From assembly GCF_026342735.1 (NCBI RefSeq), contig NZ_JAPEMM010000001.1, positions 4,092,001 to 4,156,000 on the forward strand: a stretch of 64,000 bases of DNA, in the 5' to 3' direction. Below the pieces are notes generated by a model that was not told where the DNA came from, did not search any database, and saw only the letters and a list, made by a program, of their open reading frames with translations. Position numbers and translations under genes: made by a program. The stretch comes from Streptomyces sp. NBC_00193 (lineage in GTDB: Bacteria; Actinomycetota; Actinomycetes; Streptomycetales; Streptomycetaceae). Positions 59,999-64,000 of the stretch are shown one piece after another (positions within the stretch are counted from its first letter, which is position 1; every line of letters begins with the position of its first letter).

Positions 59999-61513
59999 GT
60001 GAGTGAGCAGCAGCCCGAGAGCCACGATGACAGCTTCGACGCGTTCGACCAGATCGTGGCGGAAGAGTCCGACCGCGACCCCGACCTGGCGGTGATCGAG
60101 GCGGGCAGCCGCACCCTGCGTACGCAGGCCGGTCCGCCCCAGGGCGAACCGGTACCCGAAGAGCCCGCCGACCCCGAGGTGGCCCAGGCGCTGCGGGAGG
60201 TGGAGCAGGAGCTGGCCGGCCGCTGGGGCGAGACCAAGCTGGAGCCGTCCGTCACGCGGATCGCCGCGCTGATGGACGTCCTGGGCGAGCCGCAGCGCGC
60301 GTACCCCTCCATCCACGTCACCGGCACCAACGGCAAGACGAGCACCTCCCGCATGATCGAGGCGCTGATGAACGCCTTCGAGCTGCGCACGGGCCGCTAC
60401 ACCAGCCCGCACGTGCAGTCGGTCACCGAGCGGATCAGCCTGGACGGGGCGCCGATCAGCGCCGAGCGGTTCGTCGAGACGTACCACGACATCAAGCCGT
60501 ACGTGGACATGGTGGACGCGGCCGAGGAGATCCGGCTGTCGTTCTTCGAGGTCCTCACCGGCATGGCCTACGCGGCCTTCGCGGACGCTCCCGTGGACGC
60601 GGCCGTGGTCGAGGTGGGCATGGGCGGCACCTGGGACGCCACCAACGTCATCGACGGCGCGGTCGCCGTGGTCACCCCGATCAGCCTGGACCACACGGAC
60701 CGGCTCGGCTCCACCACCGGCGAGATCGCGCTGGAGAAGGGCGGCGTCATCAAGAAGGGCGCCACCGTGATCCTGGCGCAGCAGCCGGTGGACGCGGCGC
60801 AGGTGCTGCTGAAGAAGGCCGTGGAGGTCGACGCGACCGTGGCCCGCGAGGGCATGGAGTTCGGCGTCGTCACCCGCGAGGTCGCGGTGGGCGGGCAGCA
60901 GCTGACGCTGCGCGGGCTGGGCGGCGAGTACGACGGCATCTTCCTGCCGCTGCACGGCGCCCACATGGCGCACAACGCGGCGGTGGCGCTGGCGGCGGTC
61001 GAGGCCTTCTTCGGGATCGGCGCCGACCACGCGCGGGCGCTGGACGTGGAGACCGTGCGGAAGGCCTTCGCCTCGGTGACCTCGCCCGGCCGCATGGAGG
61101 TCGTGCGGCGCAGCCCGACGGTGGTCCTGGACGCGGCGCACAACCCGGCCGGGGCGCGGGTCACGGCGGAGGCGGTGACCGAGGCCTTCGGCTTCAGCCG
61201 GCTCATCGGGGTCGTGGGCGCGAGCGAGGGCAAGGACGCGCGCGGGCTCTTCGAGGCCTTCGAGCCGATCTTCGCGGAGGTCGTGATCACGGAGAACACC
61301 AGCCACCGGGCGGTGTCTGCCGACGACCTCGCGGCCATCGCGGTCGAGGTCTTCGGCGCCGACCGGGTGCAGGTGGAGCCGCGGCTGGACGACGCCCTGG
61401 AGGCGGCGATCACGCTGGCGGAGGAAGAGGCGGAGTACGGAGGGGCCGGGGTCCTGGTGACCGGGTCCGTCATCACGGTGGGCGAGGCCCGCCTGCTGCT
61501 GAAGAGGGGCTGA
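59999..61513 (+). CDS. folC: Folylpolyglutamate synthase / dihydrofolate synthase
   Basis: 504 aa from GTG 59999; a GTG at 60003 is out of frame. Bifunctional FolC adds glutamate to dihydropteroate and to reduced folates. After a ~65-residue acidic extension (ESHDDSFDAFDQIVAEESDR) comes the Mur-ligase-like core. ATP loop HVTGTNGKTSTSRMIEALM, SPHVQSVTERISLDG, VEVGMGGTWDATNVI and ISLDHTDRLGSTTGEIALEK are FolC signatures. DAAHNPAGARVTAEAV is in the C-terminal domain. The DUF4233 gene starts 3 bp after the stop, so they form one operon. Confidence 0.96.
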   Translation: MSEQQPESHDDSFDAFDQIVAEESDRDPDLAVIEAGSRTLRTQAGPPQGEPVPEEPADPEVAQALREVEQELAGRWGETKLEPSVTRIAALMDVLGEPQRAYPSIHVTGTNGKTSTSRMIEALMNAFELRTGRYTSPHVQSVTERISLDGAPISAERFVETYHDIKPYVDMVDAAEEIRLSFFEVLTGMAYAAFADAPVDAAVVEVGMGGTWDATNVIDGAVAVVTPISLDHTDRLGSTTGEIALEKGGVIKKGATVILAQQPVDAAQVLLKKAVEVDATVAREGMEFGVVTREVAVGGQQLTLRGLGGEYDGIFLPLHGAHMAHNAAVALAAVEAFFGIGADHARALDVETVRKAFASVTSPGRMEVVRRSPTVVLDAAHNPAGARVTAEAVTEAFGFSRLIGVVGASEGKDARGLFEAFEPIFAEVVITENTSHRAVSADDLAAIAVEVFGADRVQVEPRLDDALEAAITLAEEEAEYGGAGVLVTGSVITVGEARLLLKRG

Positions 61514-61516
61514 GGG

Positions 61517-61873
61517 ATGCGCACGCTGTGTGCTTCGACGCTGATCGCCGAGTTCTTCGTGATCGGCTTCGCCGGGCTGGTCGCGATGAAGGGCGATCTG
61601 AGCCAGGCCACGGTCTGGACGGTCTGCGGGATCGCGATGCTGGTGTCGGTCCTGCTGTGCGGGATGCTCTCGCGCCCCGGGGCCGTCCAGATCGGCTGGG
61701 CCCTGCAGATCGGGCTCGTGCTGAGCGGGTTCGTCGTCCCGATGATGTTCATCCTGGGCGTGGTGTTCGCCGGTCTGTGGTGGTGCTCGATCCACTACGG
61801 CCGCCGCATCGACGTGATCAAGGCCCGCTGGGCCGCCCAGGCGGAGGCCCAGGCCGCCCCGACCGAGGCGTAG
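61517..61873 (+). CDS. DUF4233 small membrane protein
   Basis: 118 aa from ATG 61517. Three to four hydrophobic helices (LIAEFFVIGFAGLVAM, VWTVCGIAMLVSVLLCGML, IGLVLSGFVVPMMFILGVVF). RTLCASTLIAEFFVIGFAGL is the family's conserved start. DUF4233 genes follow folC and precede ndk in many actinobacteria, an arrangement found here. The molecular role is unknown. It overlaps no neighbour but is almost certainly co-transcribed with folC. Confidence 0.9.
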   Translation: MRTLCASTLIAEFFVIGFAGLVAMKGDLSQATVWTVCGIAMLVSVLLCGMLSRPGAVQIGWALQIGLVLSGFVVPMMFILGVVFAGLWWCSIHYGRRIDVIKARWAAQAEAQAAPTEA

Positions 61874-61978
61874 CCCGCCGAGGAGCCGGTACGGGGCCGG
61901 GGAAGGCCCCGTACGGCGAGGGCCCGGGCCCCTGTAGCCTCGTCGGACCGCACCCGTATGCCGCAAGGAGTTACCCAT

Positions 61979-62389
61979 ATGACCCAGCGCACGCTCGTCC
62001 TCCTCAAGCCCGACGCCGTCCGTCGCGGCCTGATCGGCGAGATCGTCGGCCGCATCGAGCGGAAGGCCGGCTGGACCATTCCCGCGCTGGAGCTGCGCAT
62101 GCTGGACCAGGAGACCCTGGAAGCGCACTACGGCGAGCACAAGGGCAAGGTCTTCTACGAGCCCCTCATGGGCTTCATGGCGAGCGGCCCGGTCGTGGCC
62201 CTGGTCGTCGAAGGGGAGCGCGTGATCGAGGGTGTCCGCCAGTTGGCCGGACCCACTGACCCGATTGCCGCCGCGCCCGGCTCCATCCGGGGTGACTTCG
62301 GTACCGTCACCCGGGAGAACCTGATCCACGCCTCGGACTCCGAGGAGTCCGCGGAGCGGGAGCTGAAGCTGTTCTTCCCGGCGCTGTGA
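61979..62389 (+). CDS. ndk: Nucleoside diphosphate kinase
   Basis: 136 aa from ATG 61979 with AAGGAG at normal spacing. It transfers gamma-phosphate among nucleoside triphosphates to balance NTP/dNTP pools. Start TQRTLVLLKPDAVRRGLIGE gives the conserved KPD. The active-site His lies in the segment ENLIHASDSEESA (NxxHASD). Hexamer-type length. A hairpin follows before the mreB region. Confidence 0.97.
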   Translation: MTQRTLVLLKPDAVRRGLIGEIVGRIERKAGWTIPALELRMLDQETLEAHYGEHKGKVFYEPLMGFMASGPVVALVVEGERVIEGVRQLAGPTDPIAAAPGSIRGDFGTVTRENLIHASDSEESAERELKLFFPAL

Positions 62390-62435
62390 TCACTCTCTTC
62401 TGACGCAACATCAGCCGAATAGCGCTCATGACCTG

Positions 62436-62462
62436 GGGCGACCGAAGTAATTTCGGTCGCCC
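62436..62462 (+). terminator. Hairpin after ndk
   Basis: An 11-bp stem, GGGCGACCGAA (62436-62446) with TTCGGTCGCCC (62452-62462), and a 5-nt loop, 46 bp past the ndk stop. Probable ndk terminator. The remaining 62463-62685 leader of mreB is presumed to hold its promoters, which I could not pinpoint. Confidence 0.75.
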
Positions 62463-62685
62463 TCCGGTATTACCGGGCACATTCGGGAACGCATCGACAG
62501 GACACGACGTCACCACTATGGGGGCGGGTATTCGTTCCGGCGGGCTTGCCGGAGTCCCGTCGCGCGGTGGCCGTACTTGCGGCACTACGATGGGGCCTCC
62601 ACCCACACACCCACCTCGCCGACCTGACAGCAGCCGCTATCAACTGGAAGGCCAGACGCTCCTCATGGGGAACAAGGGGAACAAC

Positions 62686-63705
62686 ATGTCGTTCATCGGC
62701 CGTGACATGGCGATCGACCTCGGGACCGCCAACACGCTGGTGTACGTGAGGGGCCGGGGAATCGTCCTGAACGAGCCGTCCGTGGTCGCCATCAACACGA
62801 ACACCGGTGGCATCCTGGCGGTCGGCTCCGAAGCCAAGAAGATGATCGGGCGCACGCCCGGCAACATCGTCGCCGTGCGGCCCCTCAAGGACGGCGTCAT
62901 CGCCGACTTCGAGATCACCGAGCGGATGCTCCGGTACTTCATCCTCAAGATCCACAAGCGCCGTTACCTGGCCCGTCCGCGCGTGGTGGTCTGCGTGCCC
63001 TCCGGCATCACGGGAGTGGAGCGCCGCGCCGTCATCGAGGCGTCCACGCAGGCCGGTGCCCGCCAGGTGCACATCATCGAAGAGCCGATGGCCGCCGCCA
63101 TCGGAGCGGGCCTGCCCGTCCACGAGGCCACCGGCAACATGGTCGTGGACATCGGCGGCGGCACCACCGAGGTGGCCGTCATCTCCCTCGGCGGAATCGT
63201 CACGGCACAGTCCATCCGGGTGGCCGGAGACGAGCTCGACAACGCGATCATCCAGCACATCAAGAAGGAGTACTCGCTCCTCCTCGGTGAGCGGACCGCC
63301 GAGCAGATCAAGATCACCATCGGGTCGGCCTACGACCTCGACAAGGACGAGCACACCGAGATCCGCGGCCGCGACCTGGTCTCGGGCCTGCCCAAGACCG
63401 TGGTGATCTCGGCCGCCGAGGTGCGCAAGGCGATCGAGGAGCCGGTCAACGCCATCGTCGACGCCGTCAAGACCACCCTCGACAAGTGCCCGCCGGAGCT
63501 CTCCGGCGACATCATGGACCGCGGCATCGTCCTGACCGGAGGCGGCGCCCTGCTGCGCGGCCTCGACGAGCGGCTGCGCCGCGAGACGGGCATGCCGATC
63601 CACATCGCCGAGGACCCGCTCGACTCCGTCGCGCTCGGATCCGGCAAGTGCGTAGAGGAGTTCGAGGCGCTCCAGCAGGTCCTGGACGCCCAGCCGCGGC
63701 GCTGA
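62686..63705 (+). CDS. mreB: Rod shape-determining protein MreB
   Basis: 339 aa from ATG 62686 (AAGGGGA 6 nt upstream). Bacterial actin that in Streptomyces is needed for aerial-hypha and spore wall synthesis. ATP-binding loops DMAIDLGTANTLVYVRGRG and VVDIGGGTTEVAVISLGG, and MDRGIVLTGGGALLRGLDER near the C-terminus. The start MSFIGRD is the usual one in this genus. mreC follows, and a strong hairpin in between could uncouple their expression. A diverged MreB paralogue lies at 58832-59881. Confidence 0.97.
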   Translation: MSFIGRDMAIDLGTANTLVYVRGRGIVLNEPSVVAINTNTGGILAVGSEAKKMIGRTPGNIVAVRPLKDGVIADFEITERMLRYFILKIHKRRYLARPRVVVCVPSGITGVERRAVIEASTQAGARQVHIIEEPMAAAIGAGLPVHEATGNMVVDIGGGTTEVAVISLGGIVTAQSIRVAGDELDNAIIQHIKKEYSLLLGERTAEQIKITIGSAYDLDKDEHTEIRGRDLVSGLPKTVVISAAEVRKAIEEPVNAIVDAVKTTLDKCPPELSGDIMDRGIVLTGGGALLRGLDERLRRETGMPIHIAEDPLDSVALGSGKCVEEFEALQQVLDAQPRR

Positions 63706-63736
63706 TCCGGCCCGCCGCGCGGCGGTGGAACACAAA

Positions 63737-63776
63737 TGATCCGCCGTACGGGTGCTACCGGGCCCGTACGGCGGAT
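63737..63776 (+). terminator. Hairpin between mreB and mreC
   Basis: A 15-bp perfect stem, GATCCGCCGTACGGG (63737-63751) with its reverse complement (63762-63776), and a 10-nt loop. It is a terminator or attenuator that would reduce read-through from mreB into mreC. Confidence 0.75.
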
Positions 63777-63868
63777 CGTTGATATACAGGCAAGGTCCGG
63801 TGCGAGCCCCGGCTCCACCGGAGCGGCTTCGCCGCACGGTATCTATGAGGAAGGCACGGCCGCCGCAC

Positions 63869-64000
63869 GTGAGGGACACACGAGAAAGCCGGCTGCTCCT
63901 GGTGCTTCTGATCGCCATCGCGTTCGCTTTGATCACGGTGGACATCAGGACAGGTGAGGAGTCTCCGGTCGACGGTGCCCGACAGGCCGCCGCAGCGGTT
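63869..64000 (+). CDS. mreC: Rod shape-determining protein MreC, start of gene only
   Basis: Begins at GTG 63869 (an in-frame ATG at 63845 is an alternative) and is cut by the right edge after 44 codons. The visible part is a short basic N-terminus, one membrane helix (RLLLVLLIAIAFALITVDI) and an acidic stretch (GEESPVDGARQAAAAV). This matches the MreC start, a bitopic protein whose outer domain scaffolds wall synthases with MreB/MreD. Identity rests on position after mreB and this pattern. Confidence 0.85.
   Translation, partial: MRDTRESRLLLVLLIAIAFALITVDIRTGEESPVDGARQAAAAV

Overview
The window looks like a core-chromosome segment of a Streptomyces (or very close actinomycete). Base composition is very high in G+C, GTG starts are common, and the gene set is typical of the genus: a tig-clpP1-clpP2-clpX block, valS, folC-(DUF4233)-ndk-mreB-mreC, an Fe/Zn-type SOD preceded by a Nur-like box, rpiB, asd, malQ and aminopeptidase N. 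From memory, the gene order resembles the S. coelicolor SCO2657-to-SCO2610 region read backwards; no comparison was run. No prophage, insertion sequence, CRISPR array or biosynthetic cluster is visible.

Layout. 1-9.2 kb: 3'-truncated ROK regulator, MscS-type channel, HNH protein, large secreted GH84-like glycosidase, a small LTSEP-repeat protein, malQ and a small membrane protein. 9.2-12.8 kb: MarR regulator diverging from two EamA exporters and a LysR regulator, with a perfect palindrome between MarR and the first exporter. 13-28.2 kb: two aminopeptidase N paralogues, DUF1203 protein, asd, a gutted M28 aminopeptidase pseudogene, a secreted subtilase, a CGNR regulator diverging from a VOC/PNPOx-like pair, an orphan AbiEi/DUF559-like protein and a DsbA-like mycothiol-dependent oxidoreductase. 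28-36.2 kb: sodF and three amino-acid permeases interleaved with an SDR and bioY. 36.3-46.6 kb: rpiB, a Fpg/Nei glycosylase, an Eis-like acetyltransferase, a SpoIIE-type phosphatase, an ABC/FtsX exporter pair, and a PLP decarboxylase overlapping an HD hydrolase. 46.7-64 kb: two tRNAs (Gly-UCC, Pro-UGG), the trigger factor/Clp block, valS, then a three-gene insert (VKOR, orphan histidine kinase, MreB paralogue), followed by folC, DUF4233, ndk, mreB and the start of mreC.

How genes work together. Protein quality control is concentrated here: trigger factor, ClpP1P2 and ClpX, with a match to the ClgR motif upstream of clpP1, plus two PepN enzymes and a secreted protease that recycle peptides, and three amino-acid permeases. 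Cell-wall growth is represented by mreB/mreC and an MreB paralogue 2.8 kb away. Many convergent gene ends carry strong inverted repeats (probable bidirectional terminators).

The least explained structures are a dispersed composite GC-rich repeat family sitting at gene ends (six main copies), a mosaic of it around 40.3-41.1 kb, the internally deleted M28 gene, the GH84-like enzyme with Gln in place of the first catalytic Asp, the MreB paralogue between valS and folC, and several low-complexity N-termini. I see no convincing wholly new multi-gene system; the candidates below are local oddities with explicit tests.
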